A stretch of 64,000 bases of DNA from positions 62,001 to 126,000 of the forward strand of contig CAVKEB010000003.1 in assembly GCA_963655255.1 (NCBI GenBank), read 5' to 3'. The DNA is from CAG-791 sp963655255 (GTDB taxonomy: Bacteria; Bacillota; Clostridia; Lachnospirales; Lachnospiraceae). Under the pieces are notes generated by a model that made no database searches, had not been told where the DNA came from, and saw nothing but the letters and a program-made list of their open reading frames with translations. Shown here piece after piece: positions 35,945-44,254 of this stretch; position 1 is the first letter of the stretch, and each line of letters opens with the position of its first letter. Both the position numbers and the translations under genes were made by a program.

Positions 35945-36001
35945 CTTCTCAATGGCATTGATGATCTGACGGGACACTCCCATCTTCTCCATGTGCAACA
36001 C
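35945..36001 (-). pseudogene. Scrap of an XRE-type helix-turn-helix gene
   Basis: On the reverse strand, EKMGVSRQIINAIEKVL matches the recognition-helix region (GVSRQTINAIE) of XRE/Cro regulators. It has no start, no full domain and no tail, and lies between the kinase and the DUF4143 fragment. It is probably a remnant left at the edge of the island. The match is short. Confidence 0.4.
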
Positions 36002-36003
36002 AC

Positions 36004-36864
36004 TCAGTACTCTGCGCTCAGCAGGAAGTCGGCAACGTGCATGCTCTTAATGCCTTCATAATTTCCTCCTGCAAATTCATCCGTTCGCAAAACATATTTC
36101 GGATAATTATCCCGGATTGCCAGCAGCCGTTCATATTCCCGCTTTTCTGTTTGTTCGGAGTGAATCTCCTGTGTCACCTGCACGTACAAACGATCATTCT
36201 GTTTCTGCGCAACAAAATCCACTTCACCATCCGGCGTTTTCCCAATCATCACGGTATATCCCCGTCTGCAAAGTTCCAGATACACCACATTTTCCAGGCT
36301 GGACGCCACACTGTCCTGGGTATATCCCAGAACACTATAGCGCAGCGCAGTATCCGCGAGATAAAACTTTTCCTGTGTTTTCAGGATCTCTTTCCCACGC
36401 AGGTCATACCGCGAACAGCGATGAAGAAGATAGGCTTTTTCCAGTTTGTCCAAATAGCTGTACACCGTTTCATTGTCGATGGAACGGTGCTCCGATTTCA
36501 GATAATCTGAGATGGATTTTGCAGAGAATGGATTTCCCACATTTGCAAAAGTATACCGAACCACACGTTCCAGCTGATCAATCTTTCGGATCTGATTTCT
36601 CTTCACGATATCCGTAAAAATGGTGGAATTATAGATGTCCCGAACGATCGTATAAACCTCATCCTGGGAATAATCCTGCAAGTGCGTCGCCGGAAAACCG
36701 CCAAGACGAATGTAATCCGCAAGTTCTGCATGAATATCCTTCAGTGGTGTATGCTGCTTTTTAATCTTAAAATCAATAAGTTTTGCGGATAGTAACCGCA
36801 AAACCTTGCTGCTGTATCTTCGCATTCTGCTCTTACGCCACAGCATTGGCGTTGATCTTCTCAA
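36004..36864 (-). pseudogene. Truncated AAA-type ATPase, DUF4143 part only
   Basis: The 286-residue frame matches the C-terminal half of DUF4143 ATPases: ADYIRLGGFPATHL, KSISDYLKSEHRSIDNETVY with SYLDKLEKAYL, KFYLADTALRY, and LENVVYLELCRRGYTVMIGK with GEVDFVAQ (a nuclease-like D..E.K-type fold). The N-terminal Walker A/B ATPase part of the usual 380-450 residues is absent. The first 30 codons overlap the end of hsdR out of frame, and a hairpin at 36780-36802 (TTTTGCGG...CCGCAAAA) that could serve hsdR lies within them. I read this as a 5'-deleted gene rather than a functional short form. Confidence 0.7.
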
Positions 36865-39800
36865 TAACTCCCCGAATGCCCATCCATACAGATGTATCCG
36901 TGAATACCTCTACAATGCTCCCCCGGTCCGTGAACGGAGACTCCTGCAGCACCGAAAAGTCCTTCAGCATTCCATTGTGAACGATGTATTCCACGATCTG
37001 ATTGACGAAGTAAATCTGTCTGCTGTCCAGATTCGTGTCCGACAGATACGTGGAAAATGCTTCCTTGGCTGCGTTCATATCCAGACCGACAATACTGCGC
37101 ACGAATTCTCCCAGCGGGACCTGACCATACTCCGCCTCATATTCCTGTCTGGTTCCCACCTCTTTCCACAGGATTTCTTCCAGACTCCGGACATCTGCCT
37201 GTGTCAGCGGCTGATTGGTCCTGAGCTTGGCAATGGCCAGCGTGTCCGGATGCTGCCGCACATAAAACTCCGCTTTTGCCTTATAGTTCTTCAGATCATC
37301 ATTATCCAGCTCCGCTTCCTTCCATTCGGTAGAAAGAATCTCATCTTCGAAGTCGGTATCATAGATAGGGCCAATTTTCTGGATATACTTCATCAGCCCC
37401 CGGAGGCGTTTCCGCATTTCCTCGAAGTCATCCACTCCCGCCTGATCCACATAGTCCGTGTGCAGAACCTTTTCTATCAGATCTGACTGTGCCTGTATTT
37501 CCGGGATATTCGCAACACTTGCGACACTGGAGACTTTCTTCATCAGATCCGTGCGGCCTCTTACATATTTCTTCCCATCCAGATATGCCAGCTCCAGCCC
37601 GTACAACAGCGCATCGAACCGGACCGCACTCGCATCCTCGTCCTCCGGCAGGATATAGGGTGCGACCTCATCTTTCACCAGCAGCGTATCCTCGAAGGTC
37701 AGAGCACGGTAGCCCTCTTCCGAAGAGAACTGGTCCACATACCGGATGTGCTGCCGCACCGCGAAATTATCCCGCGGAATCTGGCGCACCGCACTGGCCA
37801 TCTGTTCCACCAGCGCCTTCCGATATGCCTTCAGACGCTCCGTCTGATAATTCAGATCCTGCAGTTTATAGGAGAGTTCAAACTTCAAATGAAACACTGC
37901 CCCCTGCAGGGCAATCATATTCGCCGTTGGCCTTCCCTTGTTCATTCGGAAAAACTCAAAGTTTCCGCAGAAATCAAAGATATAGAACTTCGACTTGTCT
38001 TCTCCATCCACCAGCCCCGGACAGAGTCTCGTTCCTCTTCCGATCATCTGCCAGAACTTCGCCCTGCTCATGACCTTTTTGAAAAATACCAGATTCAGAA
38101 TCTCCGGAACATCGATTCCCGTGTCCATCATGTCCACAGAGATGACAATCTGCGGGAGCTTTCCGGCATCCGAGAATTCATCAATTGCACTCTGCGCGTA
38201 GGCCGTCTGATTGTCGATCACACACGCGAAGTCACTCGGGAGATTCGGATATTCCTGATGAAACACATCCAGTATCCTCTCCGCATGTTTGTGGTTCTTC
38301 GCAAAAATAATGGTCTTTCCGATCTTCTGACCGTAGTCAATCTTCAACCCCTTCGTCATCAGGATATGAAGGACCTTGCGGATCGTATCCTTGTTGAACA
38401 CCCATTCGTTCAATGCGGAAGAAGCGATGGATTCCGGAATTTTCCCCTCACCATTTTCAAATGTCTCTTCATATGCCTCTTGATCCGCCTCAGAGAGATC
38501 ATCATAGACGATGCCGTTCTCAATGAACTTCAGGCTGCTCTCCACGGAAACATAGTCCACCAGATATCCGTCCCGCACCGCCTGTGCCAGCTCATACCCA
38601 TAAGTCGGCACACCATTTTCCAGATCGAAAATCGCATACGTGTTCTTATCAATTTCATCCTTCGGCGTCGCCGTAAGCCCGATCAGCGGAGCATCGAAGT
38701 AATGGAAAATATCCTGATATTTGTTGTAAATGGAGCGGTGAGCCTCGTCGCAGATCACCAGATCAAAGTGCCCGCAGGTAAAGAGCTTTTTCCCGTTCTC
38801 ATCATTGACACTGTCAATACATCCAATCATCGTCTGATAGGTGGAGAACACACAATGCGCCGCGGTATTGTCCTTCTCTTCCACAAGATTCGTGCAGGAC
38901 AGACTCGGCAGGAGATTCACGAAGTTGCGCTTGGCCTGCGTCACCAGAGAATTTCGGTCCGCCAGAAACAGGATATTCTTCACCCAGCCGTGATCCAGCA
39001 GAATCTTGCAAAGCGCAATGACGGTTCTTGTCTTTCCGGAACCGGTTGCCATGACAAGAAGCGCTTTCCTCCGCTTCTTCTCATCCAGGCTGCTGCACAC
39101 TGCCTTGATCGCCGCTTCCTGATAATAGCGTCCTGCAATCTTCTTATCGACCGTGACTGACTTCAGGCTGGTCCGCATCTTCTGAAGATTAAACCATTTC
39201 TCCAAATCACGCTTCGAATAAATGGCCGCGCATTTTCGTTCCGTATATTGTCCATCCAGGATACGGGTCTCAAATCCATTGGTCAGGAAAATAACCGGCC
39301 TCCTGCCGTACTGCTTCTCCAGAAGGTCCGCATAGAGTTTGGCCTGCTGCCGCCCCCGTGCAAGATCCGCGCAAGTCCTCTTCGCCTCAATCACCGCCAG
39401 AGGCCGCTGCGTATCATCATACAGAACGTAATCCGCATACCCCACTCCAGACTTATTCGGCATCCCGGGAAGAGCTACTTCGTTCAGCCAGTCCTTCCCC
39501 TCTGTCCAGCCCGCATCCCGCAGCATGGAATCAATGTACAATTTTCTCGTTCTGTATTCCGACAGATCCAGCGGCTTCGGAACATACGAGGACTGCTGCT
39601 CCTCGCGCCGTTTCGACAGTGCTTCCTTCAGCGAAGCATTTTCCTTCATCAGCTTCTGAAGGTCGAGTTCCTTTTCTGCAAGCTCCTCCTGCTTCTTCTG
39701 AAGCTGCTCTTCCTTCTCCCTGGCATCCTTCTGGTTCTGACGGATTCTCTCCTTTCGGTCCAGAATCAGCTGCGGATTGAAGACATGTTCTTCATAATGA

Positions 39801-40180
39801 CTCGAATAGCAGCAGGCAACGAAATCCAGATAGATGGAAAGGTTCTCCAGACAGAGCATTGCCACTTCCATTCCCAGCTTCCTGCCGGAATGTGCCGCCT
39901 GGTTTCCACTCCTGCGGATATAGCTCATCCGTTTCCAGATATCCGGGCCGACAATTTCCCGGAAATCTTCGGCATCCATCAGATTCTGAAGATTGTCCTG
40001 ATAAGGGAGCTCCAGATCCTTATCCACGGAATACATCCACTTCACCGCGAATTCCATTGCCCGGCGGCAATTGATAATGCACGTTTCCGTATCAATCAGG
40101 ACAATCCGCTCCGCCGCAATTGCCACATCCGCAAAGCTCTTGAATTCCGGTATGTTCTTCAGATAATCAAAGTTCGTCAT
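36833..40180 (-). CDS. hsdR: Type I restriction enzyme R subunit (HsdR)
   Basis: An 1115-residue motor/nuclease subunit. It has an N-terminal DUF4145 region (residues 1-120), coiled coil (150-195), PD-(D/E)xK nuclease (GYADYVLYDDTQRPLAVIEA followed by KRT, around 255), then SF2 helicase motifs: MATGSGKTRTVIAL (Walker A, around 390), ICDEAHRSI (DEAH), GLTATP and QMIGRGTR (motif VI). It cuts unmodified DNA after translocation. GGAAGGG precedes the ATG. hsdM and two hsdS genes are in the same leftward locus but 5-9 kb upstream, separated by inserted genes. Confidence 0.95.
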   Translation of the reverse strand: MTNFDYLKNIPEFKSFADVAIAAERIVLIDTETCIINCRRAMEFAVKWMYSVDKDLELPYQDNLQNLMDAEDFREIVGPDIWKRMSYIRRSGNQAAHSGRKLGMEVAMLCLENLSIYLDFVACCYSSHYEEHVFNPQLILDRKERIRQNQKDAREKEEQLQKKQEELAEKELDLQKLMKENASLKEALSKRREEQQSSYVPKPLDLSEYRTRKLYIDSMLRDAGWTEGKDWLNEVALPGMPNKSGVGYADYVLYDDTQRPLAVIEAKRTCADLARGRQQAKLYADLLEKQYGRRPVIFLTNGFETRILDGQYTERKCAAIYSKRDLEKWFNLQKMRTSLKSVTVDKKIAGRYYQEAAIKAVCSSLDEKKRRKALLVMATGSGKTRTVIALCKILLDHGWVKNILFLADRNSLVTQAKRNFVNLLPSLSCTNLVEEKDNTAAHCVFSTYQTMIGCIDSVNDENGKKLFTCGHFDLVICDEAHRSIYNKYQDIFHYFDAPLIGLTATPKDEIDKNTYAIFDLENGVPTYGYELAQAVRDGYLVDYVSVESSLKFIENGIVYDDLSEADQEAYEETFENGEGKIPESIASSALNEWVFNKDTIRKVLHILMTKGLKIDYGQKIGKTIIFAKNHKHAERILDVFHQEYPNLPSDFACVIDNQTAYAQSAIDEFSDAGKLPQIVISVDMMDTGIDVPEILNLVFFKKVMSRAKFWQMIGRGTRLCPGLVDGEDKSKFYIFDFCGNFEFFRMNKGRPTANMIALQGAVFHLKFELSYKLQDLNYQTERLKAYRKALVEQMASAVRQIPRDNFAVRQHIRYVDQFSSEEGYRALTFEDTLLVKDEVAPYILPEDEDASAVRFDALLYGLELAYLDGKKYVRGRTDLMKKVSSVASVANIPEIQAQSDLIEKVLHTDYVDQAGVDDFEEMRKRLRGLMKYIQKIGPIYDTDFEDEILSTEWKEAELDNDDLKNYKAKAEFYVRQHPDTLAIAKLRTNQPLTQADVRSLEEILWKEVGTRQEYEAEYGQVPLGEFVRSIVGLDMNAAKEAFSTYLSDTNLDSRQIYFVNQIVEYIVHNGMLKDFSVLQESPFTDRGSIVEVFTDTSVWMGIRGVIEKINANAVA

Positions 40181-40227
40181 GTTTCGACCCTTCCTGCAAC
40201 TCTGAATGTCTCCTTGATATTCTTTCG

Positions 40228-40405
40228 CTATTTGAGATAGTGTTCAAATCTGTTTTCCAGCCTGTTTAAAGCCGCACCTACCGCCTGAAACAGTGACTTG
40301 GGTAGCAGCTTGGGTAGCAGCTTGGGTAGTCATGCTCGATTACATTCCACGCCGCTTATATTCAACCGCTACGGTCTCTCCGATTGCCAGAATTTATTTA
40401 TCCAT
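40228..40405 (-). pseudogene. Decayed AlbA_2-domain gene remnant with tandem repeat
   Basis: Between hsdR and hsdS1, the reverse strand reads M-D-K-stop-ILAIGETVAVEYKRRG-M-stop, resembling the N-terminus of AlbA_2 (RecG-like/Fic-linked) regulators, but with an in-frame stop after three codons. A second frame (LPKLLPKLLPKSLFQAVGAA then LNRLENRFEHYLK, stop at 40228-40230) follows a 12-bp tandem repeat. The AlbA_2 match is short and made by eye, so this is tentative. Confidence 0.4.
40297..40332. repeat. 12-bp tandem repeat, three units
   Basis: CTTGGGTAGCAG at 40297-40308 and 40309-40320, then CTTGGGTAGTCA at 40321-40332 (last copy diverged). A 12-bp unit keeps frame when copy number changes. 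It lies in decayed sequence downstream of hsdS1, not inside hsdS. Confidence 0.9.
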
Positions 40406-40425
40406 AATCCCGTTGCATCACCGCA

Positions 40426-41571
40426 TTAAACAGCTTTTCGTTCAAGGCGGAAAATTTTCAGAAATTTTGATTTGTTGACTTGATTGACAAAGTCGGCAAA
40501 TTGTTCTTGCAGAATAATAGGCGGTACTGGAAGAATCAAACCACCAATTTTGTTTACACTCAATGTATTTAATCCCGATGTTGATACAGATTTACTTATT
40601 ATTTGTTGTCTTCCTTCTTGTGACATAAAATAAAACAAAGCAAATTCTGGAATTATTGTTCCAACGCCAAAACGTGCCTTAATTAAATGATTTTGATGTA
40701 ATATCGGATTGATGCTTCCATCCCAAATAGCCACTCTTCCAATTTGTTCAATACTTCCATTTCCCTCAACGAAGAGCAAATCCCCCTTCTGTAATAACGT
40801 CTTATCGATTTCTTCTTTTCTTATGCCAATTTCCTGAATCTCATTCAAATCTAATCGATTAAAAAAAACATTTGCTACCCGAAGATATGGCATTTTCAAA
40901 TTAAATGCTTCTCTTTTAGAATTTTTTGTAAGACCACCAGTAATAGTCGCAAGTTCTGATAACGGTCTGCCGCCTTCTTTTATCCAATCCCTAAACATCT
41001 CGACAAATCGGGCTTTGACAAGGTTGTCCAGTTTTTGGAGTTGCTGCTGACGCATTCGAATAATATTGACTGTTTTATCCAACTGCTTACATATATTAAT
41101 TTGATCTTTCAGACCTATCTCCATCACTTCATAGCTAGACACATAGTTATCTATTTTCAGATTATGAAGCCCCGTTGTTTTATTTTGAAATATTCGTGTT
41201 CCCCCTTTTTGATAATTAGCAAGAAGGGAATAGAACACATACCTTGGATACCAATGAGTTTGATCTTTAACTCTCAACAATCCCGTAAAGTTGTTAAAAA
41301 GATATGTGTTTTCTGGCCCATCAAAATAAACCACTCGTCCTACAGGTTGCTTATCACTTCCACCAGATTTCTCAATGATGATATCCCCTTTTCGAAGGTA
41401 TTTATTTTCGACTTTTTTATTAATGGTCCTTGTAACCACATCCCTGTAATCAATAATTCCTTCATTCGTGAAATTCGTTGTTCTAAGGACCGGAATTCCT
41501 GTTCCATCAACATCTTCCTCACCCCATTCTCCTGAAAGAGGTTTTCCTGTAATTTCAATCAACTTTGCCAT
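40426..41571 (-). CDS. hsdS: Type I restriction specificity subunit HsdS, copy 1 (C-terminus frameshifted)
   Basis: A 381-residue specificity subunit: target-recognition domain 1 (residues 1-150), conserved helix (QQQLQKLDNLVKARFVEMFR, around 185), target domain 2 (200-340) and second conserved region (FADFVNQVNKSK). The two domains each read half of a bipartite DNA site. The last residues (FLKIFRLERKAV) differ from the family. In the +1 frame the DNA continues ALNEKLFNAVMQRDYG-stop, the expected tail, so a one-base indel replaced it. A mini-ORF ending in GFVGM overlaps the start. The gene is AT-rich compared with hsdR. Confidence 0.9.
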   Translation of the reverse strand: MAKLIEITGKPLSGEWGEEDVDGTGIPVLRTTNFTNEGIIDYRDVVTRTINKKVENKYLRKGDIIIEKSGGSDKQPVGRVVYFDGPENTYLFNNFTGLLRVKDQTHWYPRYVFYSLLANYQKGGTRIFQNKTTGLHNLKIDNYVSSYEVMEIGLKDQINICKQLDKTVNIIRMRQQQLQKLDNLVKARFVEMFRDWIKEGGRPLSELATITGGLTKNSKREAFNLKMPYLRVANVFFNRLDLNEIQEIGIRKEEIDKTLLQKGDLLFVEGNGSIEQIGRVAIWDGSINPILHQNHLIKARFGVGTIIPEFALFYFMSQEGRQQIISKSVSTSGLNTLSVNKIGGLILPVPPIILQEQFADFVNQVNKSKFLKIFRLERKAV

Positions 41572-41602
41572 GTCTCATCCCCACAAATCCGAATTTTGCC
41601 AT
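41555..41602 (-). other. Leader mini-ORF overlapping hsdS1 (MAKFGFVGMRHGKVD)
   Basis: A 15-codon frame starting at ATG 41602. Its core MxKFGFVGM recurs before hsdS2, and 20 bases of DNA are identical between the two leaders. Its GTGGGG doubles as the ribosome site of hsdS1, and it ends inside hsdS1 in another frame. It could act by translational coupling, or it may simply be shared recombination-site sequence. Confidence 0.5.
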
Positions 41603-41683
41603 TGAATATTTCGTAATATGAGGTTCATTTTCTGAATTGGCATATACCGCCAACTTCTGTGGGGACTTTGACCTCCCTGTTCA

Positions 41684-41759
41684 CTCTATGCAATGTATCT
41701 CTAATGCAATAGCTTCACTTTGTTCTGATTGACAATCGCATATTGCATCGTTGTGTCAA
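41684..41759 (-). pseudogene. Duplicated 3' end of a tyrosine recombinase gene
   Basis: About 75 bases closely match (high-80s per cent by eye) the end of the intact recombinase at 42042-42115, encoding DTTMQYAIVNQ.. and ..RYIA. Only the C-terminal scrap is present. It joins the broken rhuM gene directly at a short shared sequence (ATTGACACAACG), marking a recombination or deletion junction. Confidence 0.75.
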
Positions 41760-41983
41760 TCTTGGTTTTTCCTTCCCCCTGAACTTTTGTCGGAAAAATC
41801 GACAGAAGCCTCATCTAATTCTCCTGAAGCAAGAATATTTGTAATATGCTCACTTACTGTAGCATGCTTAACGTCAAACAATTCTTCCATTTGCTTCTGT
41901 GTTAACCAAACAGTTTCCTGTTCAAGATTTATTTGAACTTCAATATTAATATCGCCATCGGTAAATAATACTATTTCATCCAA
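41756..41983 (-). pseudogene. RhuM family gene, 5' fragment
   Basis: About 75 residues of a RhuM/virulence-protein-type protein: EIVLFTDGDINIEVQINLEQ then ETVWLTQKQMEELFDVKHAT and HITNILASGELDEASV, the conserved N-terminal winged-helix of this family (normally about 300 residues). The reading frame is cut after SSGGRK, where recombinase-derived DNA begins. A TTG at 41983 with AGGA upstream is the likeliest start; the open frame also runs to a TTG at 42049 within the recombinase end. It cannot encode a working full protein. Confidence 0.7.
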
Positions 41984-42041
41984 TATTTTCCTAAGACATA
42001 TGCCGTCGGCTTCTACCGAGATCTTGGTTGATTTGTTTGCT

Positions 42042-43010
42042 CTATGCAATATATCTCTGATGCGATAATTTCACATTGTTCTGATTGACAATCGCATACT
42101 GCATTGTTGTATCAATTTGAGAATGGCCCAACAATTTCTGCACCTGTTCGATTGGCATTCCCTTGTCAATTGCACGAGTGGCCATCGTTCTGCGGAATTT
42201 ATGCGGATGTATTTTCTCCAATTGAAGTTTCTTCCCCAGCTGCCGGATTCTTACTTCAACGCCGCTGATCTTAAGCCGTTCATGTGGACTATCCAATGTA
42301 ACAAATAAGGCAGGATTATCATCTGTTCGTCCCTGCAGGTATTCTTTCAGATGCATTTTGGCCTTCGCGTCAAAATACACCTTCCTTTCCTTATCGCCTT
42401 TTCCAAATACAACACACTCTCTCGATTCAAAGTTCACATCTGCCCGGTCCAGTCTCACCAGTTCACCGACACGAATACCCGTGGAATACAGAAGGTCTAC
42501 CATCGCCAGATCCCGAATATCTGTGCATGCATCTCGAATCAGCTCTATTTCCTCATCAGAAATCGTCTTCTTCACCACTTTGGCTGATTTGATTTTGTGA
42601 ATTCTCCGCATCGGACTTTTAAGGATATAATCCTCTTCCTCCAACCAAGAGAAAAAGCTGGACAGGTTCCGCCTGATATTATCCAAAGTAACATTCCCAC
42701 AATCATTTTTCTTCTGGTACTCTACCAGGTAAGTTCGAATCTTCTCTGTCGTCACCTTGCGAAGTGGCTCTGTCAGCTTGCCCAGGAACTGTTCAATCGT
42801 AACCTGATAATATGCCACTGTTCTTGCCGAACAGCCCTCCATCCTCTTTGCGTCGACAAAATATTTCAGATATTCCTCATTTGGTATTGTGTCCTTTGAT
42901 GCCTCTCCCTCTGCCAAATGTTTCAATAGCGTCTGCTGTAATACGCGCAACTGCGTCGCCGACAGAACATCTGCCATTTCATTGATGATTGCAACAATTT
43001 TCTCTTCCAT
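42042..43010 (-). CDS. Tyrosine recombinase (XerC/D-like) of the hsd locus
   Basis: A 322-residue site-specific recombinase. The N-terminal SAM-like core-binding domain spans residues 45-140. The catalytic set is complete: Arg in YSTGIRVGELVRL (around 190), HKFRRTMATRAIDKG (HxxR, around 265), and LLGHSQIDTTMQYAIV (His and nucleophile Tyr, around 290-300). Such enzymes beside hsdS genes shuffle specificity domains. The open frame reaches TTG 43094, but the ATG at 43010 has GAGAGGAG and is preferred. Fragments of this gene lie on both sides. Confidence 0.92.
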   Translation of the reverse strand: MEEKIVAIINEMADVLSATQLRVLQQTLLKHLAEGEASKDTIPNEEYLKYFVDAKRMEGCSARTVAYYQVTIEQFLGKLTEPLRKVTTEKIRTYLVEYQKKNDCGNVTLDNIRRNLSSFFSWLEEEDYILKSPMRRIHKIKSAKVVKKTISDEEIELIRDACTDIRDLAMVDLLYSTGIRVGELVRLDRADVNFESRECVVFGKGDKERKVYFDAKAKMHLKEYLQGRTDDNPALFVTLDSPHERLKISGVEVRIRQLGKKLQLEKIHPHKFRRTMATRAIDKGMPIEQVQKLLGHSQIDTTMQYAIVNQNNVKLSHQRYIA

Positions 43011-43124
43011 ACTGGCACAACTCCTCTCTGTTATACCAGCATCCTTCTCCACCACCAACTCTCTCTTCGAAATAACGTTCTGAAAGTCGTGCAATATCTC
43101 ATTTATTGTGCTTCTTACGGTTCA

Positions 43125-43253
43125 TTATCCAAAGTATTTTTGCATCAGGCTATCAAATAGTGTTTGCATTTCATTCAAAAAACTTTCAATAACGGATTTT
43201 GGCATCCTCTTGATTGCACGTATGGCCATTGTTCTGCAGAACTTCGCAAACAT
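43125..43253 (-). pseudogene. Chimeric scrap: recombinase segment fused to an hsdS C-terminus
   Basis: A 42-codon frame. FCRTMAIRAIKRMPKS corresponds to HKFRRTMATRAIDKGMP of the neighbouring recombinase, and VIESFLNEMQTLFDSLMQKY ending FG-stop corresponds to the HsdS tail (LLFDSLMQQYFG in hsdS2). It therefore records a past crossover or deletion that joined a recombinase copy to a third hsdS copy. It is too short to be functional. Confidence 0.7.
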
Positions 43254-43299
43254 CAAATTATGCATCCTGGTGTATAACTTGACGTTTACCATTTATCGC

Positions 43300-43761
43300 C
43301 TATATCATCTTCTGTTGTTTATAACAATCAAAAATGTAATTAGGATTTTCATAATAAACACTGCTATTATAATCATCAATTTTAGGACTAATAAAAGAAT
43401 TATATACTTCTATCAGCGCCTCAATGACTTCGATTTTCTCCTCTTTTGCGACCATTTTAATCAAACGCTTATACACTTTACCGATGTCCCAGTGCGAAGG
43501 CACAGAATAGCCACAAGCTGCTATATTATCAAATTTTCCCGGAATTATATTAGCATCATTAATAAAATACTCGCTTACTGCATCAATGTTATCGCAATGG
43601 TATACATCCGCAAGTTCGTAAATTTTACTGATTCTGTCTTTTCCAAGCTTATTCACCACTTCTGATCGAATGTTTTTCGTCTTACGCGCAATATATTCAA
43701 TTAAAGAACACGTAAAGAAAAGATTGTTGTCTTCTTGTGATTCTCTCCCTTTACCAGCCAT
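43300..43761 (-). CDS. DUF3791-like protein, probable antitoxin partner
   Basis: A 153-residue acidic, helical, soluble protein. The segment NLFFTCSLIEYIARKTKN and onwards to SEYFINDA resembles DUF3791 domains, which accompany DUF3990 proteins in Clostridia. The rest (80-153) is not recognised. Its ATG overlaps the stop of the upstream DUF3990 gene (TAATG), so the two are translated together. I infer a toxin-antitoxin-like unit in which this is the neutralising member. That is not demonstrable from sequence alone. The gene is AT-rich, like its neighbours. Confidence 0.6.
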   Translation of the reverse strand: MAGKGRESQEDNNLFFTCSLIEYIARKTKNIRSEVVNKLGKDRISKIYELADVYHCDNIDAVSEYFINDANIIPGKFDNIAACGYSVPSHWDIGKVYKRLIKMVAKEEKIEVIEALIEVYNSFISPKIDDYNSSVYYENPNYIFDCYKQQKMI

Positions 43762-44222
43762 TAACGCACCTCTTCAAAACCTCTATATGTCAAACACTTT
43801 AATGCCTCTTCTGTACAGAATACAATTTGATGTGTTGGATATTTGAACTTTGCCAAAACCCAGAACTGCTCTCTTGTTATGGTTCCATCAATATAATCAG
43901 ATACATAATTATATATCTGGTCATCAGCCATAGCACCAATCACAATATCGTAATCATGAGGTTGACCGCTTCTGCATGCAACAATAAAATCCAGCCATTC
44001 TTCTGTCATTTCTTTAAATTCCAATACCTTTAAACCTGATGGAATCCTTACATCATATATTGATACGATTTTGGTATTGTAGCGTCTCGCCCACCTCTGT
44101 GCCTGTTCCTTTATAATAGTGCAATAAAAACCAACTCCAAAATCCTTTGTATTCTTATTTGCCCGTATCTCCGGCTTTTCAACTGTCTGATATCCGCCGT
44201 GATATACTGTCATCAACGCCAT
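43761..44222 (-). CDS. DUF3990 family protein (ADP-ribosyltransferase-like fold, putative toxin)
   Basis: A 153-residue protein beginning MTVYHGGYQTVEKPEIRAN then DFGVGFYCTIIKEQAQRWAR. YHG..., DFGxGFY-T and the QAxxWA motif are typical of DUF3990, a family I recall as related to ADP-ribosyltransferases. The positions fit a His/Gly and Tyr/Thr NAD-pocket pattern. AAAGGGG precedes the ATG. It directly follows hsdS2 (32-base gap) and overlaps the DUF3791-like gene. The pairing suggests a small toxin-antitoxin cargo inside the restriction locus. Enzyme activity is inferred. Confidence 0.7.
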   Translation of the reverse strand: MALMTVYHGGYQTVEKPEIRANKNTKDFGVGFYCTIIKEQAQRWARRYNTKIVSIYDVRIPSGLKVLEFKEMTEEWLDFIVACRSGQPHDYDIVIGAMADDQIYNYVSDYIDGTITREQFWVLAKFKYPTHQIVFCTEEALKCLTYRGFEEVR

Positions 44223-44254
44223 ATGCTTCCCCTTTCAGGTACATTTTAAGAATC

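Noticed and set aside
36004..40180. hsdR and the DUF4143 frame as one fused protein
   Set aside because: They overlap by about 31 bases in different frames, and hsdR ends with its own stop.
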